Position numbers and translations under genes: made by a program. The notes beneath the pieces are model-generated. The model did not search any database and was not told where the DNA came from. It worked only from the letters and a program-made list of their open reading frames with translations. A stretch of DNA of 35,468 nucleotides from an uncultured Verrucomicrobia subdivision 3 bacterium (lineage in GTDB: Bacteria > Verrucomicrobiota > Verrucomicrobiae > Limisphaerales > UBA11358), in assembly GCA_903921455.1 (NCBI GenBank), contig CAIXPZ010000300.1, positions 1-35,468 on the forward strand, in the 5' to 3' direction. This document shows, piece after piece, positions 1-7,101 of this stretch. How positions within the stretch are numbered: the stretch's first letter is position 1; each line of letters opens with the position of its first letter.

Positions 1-18
1 GGGGCTGTCCTAGATAAC
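1..18 (+). repeat. Left terminal inverted repeat of the IS1595 element
   Basis: 18 bases that are the exact reverse complement of 694-711. They begin with a run of four G, the end of the element. Confidence 0.93.
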
Positions 19-43
19 GCAAAAATGTGTTATCAAAGGCGGC

Positions 44-694
44 ATGAGAAAGAGTCGAATCAGTGGTGGGAAGCAGGCGAAGTTGATGGAGCATTTTGTG
101 GCGGGCACGACGGCTCGAACCGCCGCGCGGCTGGTGCGCGTCAACAAGACCACGGCAGCGTATTATTACCATCGGCTGCGGGAGTTAATCTATCAAGCCA
201 TCGCCGATGCTGCACCCTTGGCCGGGGAGATTGAAGTTGATGAGAGTTATTTTGGTGGCCACCGCAAAGGCAAGCGCGGGCGGGGTGCGGCGGGCAAGGT
301 GCCGGTGTTTGGCCTGTTAAAACGGGGCGGCAAGGTCTATGCGGTCGTGATCGCCGATGCCAAGGCGACCACCTTGCTGCCCATCTTAAAGGAACGGATT
401 GTGCCCGACTCCATCGTTTATAGCGATTCATTGCCCAGCTACAATGCGCTGGCGGTCGCTGGCTTTCGTCATCTGCGAATCAATCACTCCAAGCTCTTTG
501 CGGCAGGTAAAAACCACATCAATGGCATTGAGAATTTCTGGAACCAGGCCAAGCGTCACCTGCGCAAATTTAACGGTGTTCCCAAAGCCCATTTTCCGCT
601 ATTCTTGAAGGAGTGCGAGTGGCGTTTTAACAACCCAAACCCGCAAACCCAATTGAAGCAGTTAAATCAATGGGTTCAGCAGTTCCTAACCTAG
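44..694 (+). CDS. IS1595 family transposase (ISXO2-like DDE domain)
   Basis: A 216-residue transposase that cuts and rejoins the element ends. Residues ~10-50 form a helix-turn-helix-like N-terminus (KLMEHFVAGTTARTAARLV). The ISXO2-like catalytic domain follows. The first acidic residue is in VDESYFGG, the second is the Asp of VYSDSLPSY, and the third lies in HINGIENFWNQAKRHL, which carries the family's NGIE-FW signature. The protein is full length for the IS1016 group, with no frameshift or internal stop. ATG at 44 leaves only 43 bases from the element end, as expected. It looks intact and potentially active. The family is confident; the exact subgroup is less so. Confidence 0.92.
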   Translation: MRKSRISGGKQAKLMEHFVAGTTARTAARLVRVNKTTAAYYYHRLRELIYQAIADAAPLAGEIEVDESYFGGHRKGKRGRGAAGKVPVFGLLKRGGKVYAVVIADAKATTLLPILKERIVPDSIVYSDSLPSYNALAVAGFRHLRINHSKLFAAGKNHINGIENFWNQAKRHLRKFNGVPKAHFPLFLKECEWRFNNPNPQTQLKQLNQWVQQFLT

Positions 695-711
695 TTATCT
701 AGGACAGCCCC
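694..711 (-). repeat. Right terminal inverted repeat of the IS1595 element
   Basis: Exact reverse complement of bases 1-18. The transposase stop codon TAG (692-694) overlaps the first base of the repeat, a compactness usual in small IS elements. Confidence 0.93.
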
Positions 712-816
712 AAATTGAAAATGCTCACTCGCGCGTTGTGCGTCCACAATTAGGAAAATCGGAGCACGATGTAAAGCCTCGTGTTTTGCGAGGCGTATTT
801 TCGACAGGATTTGACG

Positions 817-1059
817 ATGCCTGTGCGCAAACCAAAAAGCTGTCCACATCGAACAAGTTTCGGGAAAAACATCGTCTCGCTGCGAGGCCGGCGAAAATTG
901 ACGCAGGAAAAGTTGGCCGAAAAAATTGGCACAAGTGCGCGCTACGTTCAAAGCCTCGAAGCGGGAGAATACTTTCCAAGTCTGCCGACGCTGGCGCATT
1001 TGAAGTCCGCCTTGCGTTGCAATTGGGAGGAACTTTTCGACGGTTGCGACAAAGGGTAG
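817..1059 (+). CDS. XRE-family helix-turn-helix regulator
   Basis: A small (80 residue) DNA-binding protein that is essentially one Cro/C1-type HTH. The pattern starts at FGKNIVSLRGRRKLTQEKLAEKIG and continues through SARYVQSLEAGEYFPSLPTLAHL to an NWEELF end, matching the five-helix fold with recognition helix TSARYVQSLEAG. I chose ATG 817 (MPVRKPKSC) over a GTG at 781 in the same frame, because the HTH begins about 14 residues after 817 and AGGA lies a short way upstream. It may be an orphan of a restriction or phage locus, since the neighbours are an IS and a second broken HTH gene. Target unknown. Confidence 0.72.
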   Translation: MPVRKPKSCPHRTSFGKNIVSLRGRRKLTQEKLAEKIGTSARYVQSLEAGEYFPSLPTLAHLKSALRCNWEELFDGCDKG

Positions 1060-1124
1060 CAAATTTTTCATGCCGTTGCGCTTCCCGGTCTTTCGGTCTG
1101 ATTGGCGTTGCCTGTCATAAACTT

Positions 1125-1157
1125 TTCAGAATTCTGAACACCATGTAAGAATTCTGG
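1125..1157. promoter_or_regulatory. Paired palindromic operator-like sites
   Basis: A perfect 14-bp palindrome, TTCAGAATTCTGAA (1125-1138), is followed by a second copy of its AGAATTCT core (1148-1155, context AAGAATTCTGG). The two cores are centred exactly 20 bp apart, about two helical turns. They lie between two XRE-type HTH genes and about 40 bp upstream of the second one. Two phased palindromes are the classic layout for dimeric Cro/C1-type repressors, so autoregulation is a reasonable inference. Confidence 0.5.
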
Positions 1158-1195
1158 CATCCCTTGTCAACCCCTTTTTTCGGTATTGCTTTGGC

Positions 1196-1459
1196 GTGCC
1201 GACCGACAAATTAAGCGACGCTATCAGTTCTCATGTGGCCTGTGTTCTGAAAGAGGAGCGCGAAAAGCGCGACCTTTCGCTCAAAATGCTTGCCAAAAAA
1301 TCCGGTATTTCGCGGCAAACAATCAGTTCGCTTCGCGAATTGTGGTCATCACTTTCGTGTGCCTGTCTCGCCGTGTTTGCGAAGCGGAATGAAATGGAGT
1401 GCAGCAAACCAGGTGAGTCAGGCCAGCGTGCGCGGGTGCTGAACAGTGCGGATATTTGA
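1196..1459 (+). pseudogene. Truncated XRE-family regulator
   Basis: The N-terminal ~50 residues carry a clear Cro/C1 HTH start: VLKEEREKRDLSLKMLAKKS followed by GISRQTISSL. The expected continuation, an E-x-G-x-x-x-P-S-L-x-T-L helix pair, is missing. After the recognition helix the protein becomes a low-information sequence rich in Ser and Cys that matches no HTH pattern, and I do not see the lost part in another frame. GTG at 1196 is the only plausible start. It was probably broken by a deletion or rearrangement in this IS-bearing region. A short functional peptide cannot be excluded. Confidence 0.5.
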
Positions 1460-2196
1460 CGCGAGGCACGAGCGCAAGTGTCCGCTCTGTGAAGCGTTGG
1501 GGTTTTCCATTGGGCAGTAGGTTTTCCGAAAACCCCCTGTCTTTCAGAAAACATTTCCTCCCAGGCGAACGCGCAGCGTTCGACGGGATCAGCGCAGGTT
1601 GGTGTGTGCGGCTGGCGAACGAAGCGTTTTCGAGGAGCGTTAGCGACGAGATTATTTTCTTGCCCGACACCGCGCCTGAAAACATCCGCCAACCTGAATG
1701 GATGGAATGCACGGAAGACTCACGATAACCTGCGGGGTGAATCGTGCGCGGTGTAGTGAAAGTGCCGCCGACCGTGATGTCCGAGCACCTGCGAGGCGGC
1801 ACGGTGCTGGCGTAGCGGTGGCGTCAGCCGCCGCCGCCAGCATGAACGTCGGGCAACGCGCGCGGGAATGAGCATCGTAAATGGAAACCGTGAATTGATT
1901 GCGCGTCGTTCTATTGAGCGGAGCGAACCATCATGGAGGGCAACCAATTTGCATTGCGGCTGATGGTGTTCGAATAAAAGGACGGGATGGATTGATTGTT
2001 GCAAACGGATACACCTGGCGGCGTGGGAACGAATGGGAAGTGATGCGGGAATTATCCGTGCGGGTGAATCGAAAGAAGCGCTTGTGCATTATAAACTATT
2101 AATTCACAGAAACTGCCCAGCTGACGGTTCAGATTGCATAAAAGCAACCGGGTTTGATGCTCGCGTTAGGTTGCATCATATCTGGTTCGAGTTGAA
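1460..2196. other. Gene-poor stretch with one strong hairpin
   Basis: No open frame here looks like a protein: those present are short, overlap on both strands and show no recognisable motif. The one clear structure is the GC-rich hairpin at 1806-1841. Together with the broken HTH gene before it and the cytochrome fragment after it, the stretch looks like decayed accessory DNA. Confidence 0.5.
1806..1841. other. Long GC-rich inverted repeat (hairpin)
   Basis: Outer arms GCTGGCG (1806-1812) and CGCCAGC (1835-1841) pair perfectly. Inner arms GCGGTGGC (1815-1822) and GCCGCCGC (1827-1834) pair with one G-U, leaving a 4-base loop and a 2-base bulge. No T-run follows on either side, so it is not a typical intrinsic terminator. 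A REP-like repeat or a decayed recombination site are alternatives. Confidence 0.45.
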
Positions 2197-2475
2197 TCAT
2201 AACGAGAGGACATACGCGCAAAGGTCATCTTTTTCTTTGGCCGATAGGTTTGAGGTTGTGCCGAGTTTGTCGTCCGGGTTGTGTGTTGTCACAACGTCGC
2301 GAATCGTGGCTGCTGACCCATCATGCAGATAAGGAGCGGTACGCCAGACTTCGATCAACGTGGGTGTGTAGAAACGATCCGAAGGTCGGTCGAAAGAACG
2401 ACGAGTGCCCACATCATGCGGCTGGAGGTCGATGAATAACCCCGGCGGATGGCAGCCGGCAGCGGCAATACTCAT
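2197..2475 (-). pseudogene. C-terminal fragment of a di-haem cytochrome c peroxidase-like protein
   Basis: The 92-residue reading frame contains a near-perfect end of the cytochrome c peroxidase-like/c-type cytochrome family common in Verrucomicrobiota and Planctomycetota: LQPHDVGT, then YTPTLIEVWRTAPYLHDGSA, then LSAKEKDDLCAYVLSL before the stop. The haem-binding CXXCH motifs and everything upstream are absent, and an in-frame stop lies just before the first Met (2488-2490). The remaining piece corresponds to the last ~80 residues of a much longer secreted protein. It is a gene remnant, most likely left by a deletion or insertion at its right-hand side. Confidence 0.7.
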
Positions 2476-2495
2476 GTCTAAGGTGATTTAGGAGA

Positions 2496-3086
2496 TCAGG
2501 CATTGGCAAGGTTTCCCCGTTGTGGCATCTTAAATTTCTTAACAACTGAGGTTTGGGACACCAAAGCGAGGCAGCCGACAAAGACCAGCGTGAAGCACAA
2601 ATCGCTAACCAGCGAGTTGCGGAAGAACGTCCAAGTCGGCAGATAGCCGGGCAGCCCGACCGTGAGCGCCTGATACCAACCCGCGACGGTCTTGACATAG
2701 CCCGGGTCGGTCAGCCACGAGACCGTGTTGGTGATCAGATAGAAGCCGGTTGAACCAGCCAAACTCGCCAGCAGAAATGTCCCCACTCGCCGACACTCCC
2801 GCAATCGCAAGCCCAGCAACGCGACGAACGCCAGCGCACCATATCGCGCCAGCATTTCGCCCGTGATCAGGGCCGCGCCGAAGTGGGCATTGAGCACCAG
2901 ATCGGAAACCAGCAGGATGGCCAGCGGGAGGATTAGCGCCACGCAGCGGGGAAACACCAAGGGTCCACACAAGGCAACGGCGGCCAAAGGCGAGAAGTTC
3001 AGCAGCCAGGAATATTCAGCGCCCCAATAACCGGCGAGGATGCGGTAGAGAACCACAGCGATAAACATGATGATGGTAGGAGTCAT
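2496..3086 (-). CDS. DUF6580-type integral membrane protein
   Basis: A 196-residue protein with about six hydrophobic segments (roughly residues 1-20, 28-46, 48-66, 77-95, 100-122 and 158-178). The NFSPLAAVALCG segment and the following LPLAILLVSDLVLN segment match the pattern I associate with DUF6580, a putative transport family distantly like the substrate-binding (S) subunits of ECF vitamin transporters. It starts 23 bp after mtaB ends on the same strand, so it is probably co-transcribed with mtaCB. From context it may move the corrinoid cofactor, a corrinoid precursor or a methylated substrate. That is inference: no ECF ATPase or T-subunit is nearby. The family call is moderately sure, the function is not. 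Confidence 0.6.
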   Translation of the reverse strand: MTPTIIMFIAVVLYRILAGYWGAEYSWLLNFSPLAAVALCGPLVFPRCVALILPLAILLVSDLVLNAHFGAALITGEMLARYGALAFVALLGLRLRECRRVGTFLLASLAGSTGFYLITNTVSWLTDPGYVKTVAGWYQALTVGLPGYLPTWTFFRNSLVSDLCFTLVFVGCLALVSQTSVVKKFKMPQRGNLANA

Positions 3087-3109
3087 AATATTATTAGGTT
3101 GAGGTTAAA

Positions 3110-4498
3110 CTATGTTTTTAATCCGTATTCTGCGGGCAGGAATTTAGTCTTGTCGGCCACCGCTAATTGTTGCGCGATGAATACTGATTCGCTTTCGGGC
3201 AGTTCATCGAGCGTGTCTTGTAACGTATCAAACCAGATGACTTCGTTGGGTGCGATACGCAACTCGCCCTGGTTATGGGCGCCGCGCAGTAACTCCACCG
3301 CCTTGCGCGCCACGGCCACGCCAGCGTGATAATGCGAATTGCTCGCCACGATGGCTTTGGCGAGTTTGACCGAGGATGCTGGCGAAATGATGAACGCCTG
3401 CGGATCGGTGGCCACGTCGGACTCGACGAGCCAGTGCTGAAGCTGTTGGGCGGAGGCTTTACCGTGACTGCGGGCGGTGTTCATAAGGCGACAATCGTAG
3501 GCGAGTTGTTCCATGTAACACGTCGGGGCCATGCCACCTAGCAGCTTGATGTTTTGCACGGATTCGTTCGACCAAGTGTCGCAGCACGCGGCGGCAAGGT
3601 TGCCCATTGGACTCAAATGGGCACAGGCGGAAGTCTTTCCCTCCATCGCCATCGGGTAGCCTGTGATGGCTTTGAGAATGGGATTTTCGTAACCGCAATC
3701 CTTGCCCGGACCGACCGCGCCGCATTCGTAGGCGACGAGCGAGCGGACGGCGGTCACGGCGCGCACCACGGCGGCGAACACGCGCGGAATCATCTTCTGC
3801 TCAGCGAGCACCATCGCGGTGTTGCCGAAACCGCAGGCGGTGTCGCCGGCACATTTCACGCCGTGCCGGTCGGCAATCTTCTGGAGGTGCGTCCAAAGAA
3901 AACGCATATCGCGTTCACCAAGAATGCAAAGCGAGAAAATACTCGCCTCCAGATCACCGTTAACCAGCGCCTCGTCGTGCAATTCCTTGCCACCGACGGA
4001 TTCGATGCTCAATAATTCCGCGCCCGCCGCTGCCGAGCCTTCAAACAATTCCAGCATCGCATCCCAGTAACGCCCGCGCCGCATCAACGGTGGGCGCTCA
4101 AACTCGCGGTTGTCATTGGGCGTCATACGCAGCACACTCTTCAGCCCGCTGCGGTCTTTCTCGCGCTGCATCCCATCAAGTAAAACCTTCGCGATATCCA
4201 AGCCCCATTGCGGGTGCTCGGTCATCGGTGGCAGCGTCTCGAATTCAATAACCACGCCGGGCACTTCCAGTTCCGCCGCCCGACGCAAAGCGCCTTCAAT
4301 GATCTGTTCGTAGTTGCGGCACACCTCCGGCATGGTGGACGCGTCAATCGTCATCGGCGGCAGTGTGAAGTTCAGTTCCGGATAGACCGTGCCACCGCCG
4401 ATCACCATGCCGCTGCGCGTGGTGACGGGTTTGGGCGCGAGGCCGAAGGTGAGCTCCAGCGGGTCAGAGATGGCAAGCGATTTGTAGTGCATGAACAA
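3110..4498 (-). CDS. mtaB: Methanol:corrinoid methyltransferase MtaB
   Basis: A 462-residue cytoplasmic enzyme that takes the methyl group from methanol and places it on the Co(I) corrinoid of its partner MtaC. Its length equals that of the archaeal and acetogen MtaB family. The three zinc ligands of Methanosarcina MtaB (Glu164, Cys220, Cys269) have clear counterparts: Glu166 in LSIESVGGKE, Cys222 in CAGDTACGF and Cys268 in GAVGPGKDCGYENP. The surrounding SPMGNLAAACCDTWSNESVQ is also family-typical. It starts 14 bp after the corrinoid-protein gene and is followed by the DUF6580 gene, giving an mtaC-mtaB-DUF6580 order. Family and reaction type are confident. Methanol as the true substrate is likely but not proven, since other short methoxyl donors are conceivable. 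Confidence 0.9.
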   Translation of the reverse strand: MFMHYKSLAISDPLELTFGLAPKPVTTRSGMVIGGGTVYPELNFTLPPMTIDASTMPEVCRNYEQIIEGALRRAAELEVPGVVIEFETLPPMTEHPQWGLDIAKVLLDGMQREKDRSGLKSVLRMTPNDNREFERPPLMRRGRYWDAMLELFEGSAAAGAELLSIESVGGKELHDEALVNGDLEASIFSLCILGERDMRFLWTHLQKIADRHGVKCAGDTACGFGNTAMVLAEQKMIPRVFAAVVRAVTAVRSLVAYECGAVGPGKDCGYENPILKAITGYPMAMEGKTSACAHLSPMGNLAAACCDTWSNESVQNIKLLGGMAPTCYMEQLAYDCRLMNTARSHGKASAQQLQHWLVESDVATDPQAFIISPASSVKLAKAIVASNSHYHAGVAVARKAVELLRGAHNQGELRIAPNEVIWFDTLQDTLDELPESESVFIAQQLAVADKTKFLPAEYGLKT

Positions 4499-4512
4499 TT
4501 TTCTTTCAACCT

Positions 4513-5148
4513 TCAGGCTTTGTCCTGCAACAACCCCATCGCCGTATCCACGGCGCTGCCGGCATCCGCCGCATAGCCATCCGCGCCAATATCCCTGGCA
4601 TACTCATGGGTGATGGGTGCGCCGCCAACCACAATCTTCACCGCAATGCCCGCGTCCCGGATCGCCTTCACCGTGTCGCGCATGGCGGGCATCGTCGTGG
4701 TGAGAAGCGCGGACAAACCGACCAGCTTGGGATGGTGTTGCTTGACGGCTTCGACGAATTTGACCGGCGGCACGTTCACTCCCAGATCAATCACCTCGAT
4801 ATTCGCACCTTTCCACATCATCGCGACCAAGTTTTTACCGATGTCGTGCAAATCGCCCTCGACCGTGCCGATGACAGCGTTGTGTTCCGGCTTCACGCCG
4901 GCAGCCACCAGCGCCGGCTCTAAAATTTTCAACGCCTCTTTCATGGCGCGGGCGGCGATGAGCATTTCGGGCACGAAGATTTCATTCCGCTTGAACTTCT
5001 CGCCCACGATGGCCATGCCTGGCACGAGGCGCTTCTCAACGATGTCGCCAGCCTTCTCTCCGGCGGCGAGACATTGGTTGACGAGTTCGGGAACTTCCTT
5101 GCGTTTGCCGGCGATGATGGCCTGCGTGAGCGGATGTAGATCATTCAT
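4513..5148 (-). CDS. mtaC: Corrinoid protein (MtaC-like methyl carrier)
   Basis: A 211-residue cobalamin-binding protein that shuttles the methyl group between methyltransferases. Residues ~1-85 are the helical cap (B12-binding 2-like), ending in IFVPEMLIAARAMKEAL. Residues ~90-211 are the Rossmann-like B12-binding domain. The base-off signature EGDLHDIGKN places the lower cobalt ligand at His101, followed by LLTTTM and VVGGAP-type nucleotide-tail loops. The reading frame stays open upstream for 159 more codons, but that part is antisense to purU and unlike the family, so ATG 5148 (MNDLHPLTQAII) is the right start. It lies directly upstream of mtaB. Close relatives serve other substrates, so MtaC rests on its mtaB neighbour. 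Confidence 0.88.
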   Translation of the reverse strand: MNDLHPLTQAIIAGKRKEVPELVNQCLAAGEKAGDIVEKRLVPGMAIVGEKFKRNEIFVPEMLIAARAMKEALKILEPALVAAGVKPEHNAVIGTVEGDLHDIGKNLVAMMWKGANIEVIDLGVNVPPVKFVEAVKQHHPKLVGLSALLTTTMPAMRDTVKAIRDAGIAVKIVVGGAPITHEYARDIGADGYAADAGSAVDTAMGLLQDKA

Positions 5149-5278
5149 AATGCGACACAGAGTTTGCCAGCTGACGCTGTCCAAGTCTTGTGATCCGGTG
5201 CGTATCTTTGGTGTTTCCGTGCTTTCTGTCAGTTCGAGATTGCCTCCCGGCGCGCAGCAGCTTAAACATTCCTGACAC

Positions 5279-5350
5279 ATGCAACTCGACCACTGCCTGC
5301 AAAATATCTTGGCCCGCCACAACCGTGACTTCAGTGGAGGTGTCGCGTGA
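5279..5350 (+). CDS. Possible 23-residue upstream peptide overlapping purU
   Basis: A short frame (MQLDHCLQNILARHNRDF plus five residues) runs from ATG 5279 to a TGA that overlaps the purU GTG start in the arrangement GTGA. Such 4-bp overlaps normally mean translational coupling. No strong ribosome site precedes its ATG and I recognise no family. It could be a leader peptide or chance. Confidence 0.25.
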   Translation: MQLDHCLQNILARHNRDFSGGVA

Positions 5351-6183
5351 GTTCCCAAGTCTTGCTGGTGGAATGCGATGACCGGCGCGGTCTGGTTCAC
5401 GCCATCACCGGTGTGCTGTTGCAACACGGTGTCAACGTCGTCGGCAACCAGGAATTTGTGGAACGCGGCATGGCGCGCTTCTTCATGCGTACGGAATTTG
5501 ACGGCACGGTAGTGGCCGGGCAGCTCGAAGCGCAAGTCCGCCGCGCGCTGCCGGCCAACGCCAACGTCCGGCTTTCTGACCTGAAACCCAAGCGCGTCGT
5601 GGTGCTGGCGTCGAAGGAACACCATTGCCTAGGCGACATCCTGATCCGCCACGCCTTCGGCGAACTCAACGCGCAAGTGCTCGCCGTGCTTTCCAATCAT
5701 GCCGCGCTGCAACCGCTCGTCGCAAAGTTCGACCTGCCGTTTCATTGCATCAGCCACGAATCCCTGACCCGCGAGGCGCACGAGGCGAAAATGCTGAAGA
5801 TCATTGATCAATTACAGCCCGATTATCTGGTGCTGGCAAAATATATGCGCGTGCTGACGCCGGATTTCGTGCGTCGCTTTCCGGCGCGCTTGGTCAACAT
5901 CCACCACTCGTTTTTGCCGGCATTCGTCGGCGCAAAGCCGTATCAACAGGCGTTTGACCGCGGCGTTAAAGTCATCGGCGCGTCCGCGCATTTCGTCACC
6001 GAGAAGCTCGACGAAGGACCGATCATCGTACAGCAAGTCATTCCCGTGGACCACACCCACACAGCGCACAACCTCTCGCAGGCCGGCCGCGACGTGGAGC
6101 AAGTGGTGCTCGCCCGAGCCCTGCGGCTGGTGTTTGAAGATCGCGTATTTCTCTGCGTCAACCGCACGGTGATTTTCGATTAA
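5347..6183 (+). CDS. purU: Formyltetrahydrofolate deformylase PurU
   Basis: A 278-residue enzyme that hydrolyses 10-formyl-tetrahydrofolate to formate and free tetrahydrofolate. An N-terminal ACT domain (~1-80, VLLVECDDRRGLVHAITG) precedes the formyltransferase fold (~82-278). The catalytic set is visible: Asn184 and His186 in LVNIHHSFLPAF and Asp222 in TEKLDEGPIIVQ. The start is GTG 5347, supported by GGAGGT about 7 bases upstream. It is divergent from mtaCB and followed 12 bp later by the homocysteine methyltransferase gene. In this context it could drain the oxidative folate branch (methyl- to formyl-folate) as formate while recycling tetrahydrofolate. That role is inferred from position; elsewhere PurU balances C1 pools for purine synthesis. 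Confidence 0.92.
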   Translation: MSSQVLLVECDDRRGLVHAITGVLLQHGVNVVGNQEFVERGMARFFMRTEFDGTVVAGQLEAQVRRALPANANVRLSDLKPKRVVVLASKEHHCLGDILIRHAFGELNAQVLAVLSNHAALQPLVAKFDLPFHCISHESLTREAHEAKMLKIIDQLQPDYLVLAKYMRVLTPDFVRRFPARLVNIHHSFLPAFVGAKPYQQAFDRGVKVIGASAHFVTEKLDEGPIIVQQVIPVDHTHTAHNLSQAGRDVEQVVLARALRLVFEDRVFLCVNRTVIFD

Positions 6184-6195
6184 CCCACCTGAATT

Positions 6196-7101
6196 ATGAA
6201 TTCAACCCCGCTCCTTCAAGAACTTTCCCGGCGTCCGCTCGTCTGCGACGGCGCCATGGGCACGCAACTCCTCGCCCGCGGCCTGGCCAGTGGCGAATGT
6301 GGCATGACGTGGAACGTCACGCGCCCCGGCGATGTCGGCGGCATTCATCTCGCCTACCGCAACGCCGGTTGCGACCTCATTACCACCAATTCGTTTGGCG
6401 GCACACGGTTCGCGCTACAACTTCACGGTCTGGCCGGACGCGTGGCAGAATTGAACCGCGCCGCCGCCCGCGTGGCCCGCGCCGCCGCCGGCGACCACGG
6501 CTGGGTGCTCGGCGATGTCGGCCCGTTCGGCGATTTCCTCGAACCCGTCGGCGACGTGACGGCGGATGAATTGCGCGAGGCGTTTCAGGCGCAAATCGCC
6601 GCGCTTATTGAAGGCGGCGCAGACGTCATCCTCGTCGAAACGATGAGCGACCCCGCCGAGGCCGTAGTGGGGATTGAAGCGGCGAAAGCCTGCGCCGCCG
6701 ACGTGCCGGTGATTGCCACCTACGCTTTTCAAAAGACCGCACCCGGCGAGTTTCGCACCATGATGGGCACAACCGCAGCCGAGGCCGTGCGCCACGCCAC
6801 CGCTGCCGGCGCAGATATTGTCGGGGCGAACTGCGGCACAGGTTTGAACCTTGATGATTATGTGAAGCTGGCGGAACAACTCGTGGCCGCCGTCGGCAAA
6901 GCACCGGTGATCGTCCAACCCAACGCCGGTTCGCCGCACACGGAAAACGGCAAGACAATTTACAAAGCCACGCCAGAGGAAATGACCGCCACCGCCACGC
7001 GCCTGCTCGCCGCCGGGGTGCGCATCATCGGCGGTTGCTGTGGCACGACGCCGGCGCATCTTGCCGCCATGAGTCACGCCTCCCGGGCGGTGAAACTTTA
7101 A
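6196..7101 (+). CDS. Stand-alone homocysteine S-methyltransferase-domain protein
   Basis: A 301-residue (beta/alpha)8 enzyme equivalent to the N-terminal homocysteine-binding domain of MetH. The zinc/thiolate cysteines are in place: Cys213 in GANCGTG and Cys281-Cys282 in IGGCCGTTP. The N-terminal VCDGAMGTQL and LITTNSFGGT motifs are typical. The folate-binding, cobalamin-binding and activation domains of MetH are all missing. Lying 12 bp after purU and opposite mtaCB, it could accept the methyl group from the methylated corrinoid protein and make methionine, or serve as a re-purposed second methyltransferase. The alternative is S-methylmethionine-dependent methylation (MmuM-like), which the context does not favour. 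Its last 77 bases overlap the convergent AraC gene. Confidence 0.82.
   Translation: MNSTPLLQELSRRPLVCDGAMGTQLLARGLASGECGMTWNVTRPGDVGGIHLAYRNAGCDLITTNSFGGTRFALQLHGLAGRVAELNRAAARVARAAAGDHGWVLGDVGPFGDFLEPVGDVTADELREAFQAQIAALIEGGADVILVETMSDPAEAVVGIEAAKACAADVPVIATYAFQKTAPGEFRTMMGTTAAEAVRHATAAGADIVGANCGTGLNLDDYVKLAEQLVAAVGKAPVIVQPNAGSPHTENGKTIYKATPEEMTATATRLLAAGVRIIGGCCGTTPAHLAAMSHASRAVKL

Larger units (their letters stand above)
1..711 (+). mobile_element. Complete IS1595-family insertion sequence
   Basis: The element is bounded by perfect 18-bp terminal inverted repeats at 1-18 and 694-711 (outer sequence GGGGCTGTCCTAGATAAC and its complement) and holds one transposase gene. Its size of about 0.7 kb and single DDE-type ISXO2-like transposase fit the small IS1016/IS1595 group. 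IS1595 elements usually make 8-bp target duplications, but the left flank lies outside the window, so none can be tested. The window starting exactly on the repeat suggests the contig broke at a multicopy IS. Confidence 0.9.

Noticed and set aside
1899..2332. Overlapping plus-strand frames in the gene-poor stretch
   Set aside because: No recognisable motifs, and they overlap the clear cytochrome remnant on the other strand.
5149..5346. Cobalamin riboswitch sought between mtaC and purU
   Set aside because: No B12-box-like core was recognised by eye in either orientation. A covariance-model search would be decisive.
5149..5625. 159-codon N-terminal extension of the corrinoid protein frame on the minus strand
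   Set aside because: It is antisense to purU, unlike any corrinoid protein, and the family N-terminus begins at ATG 5148.
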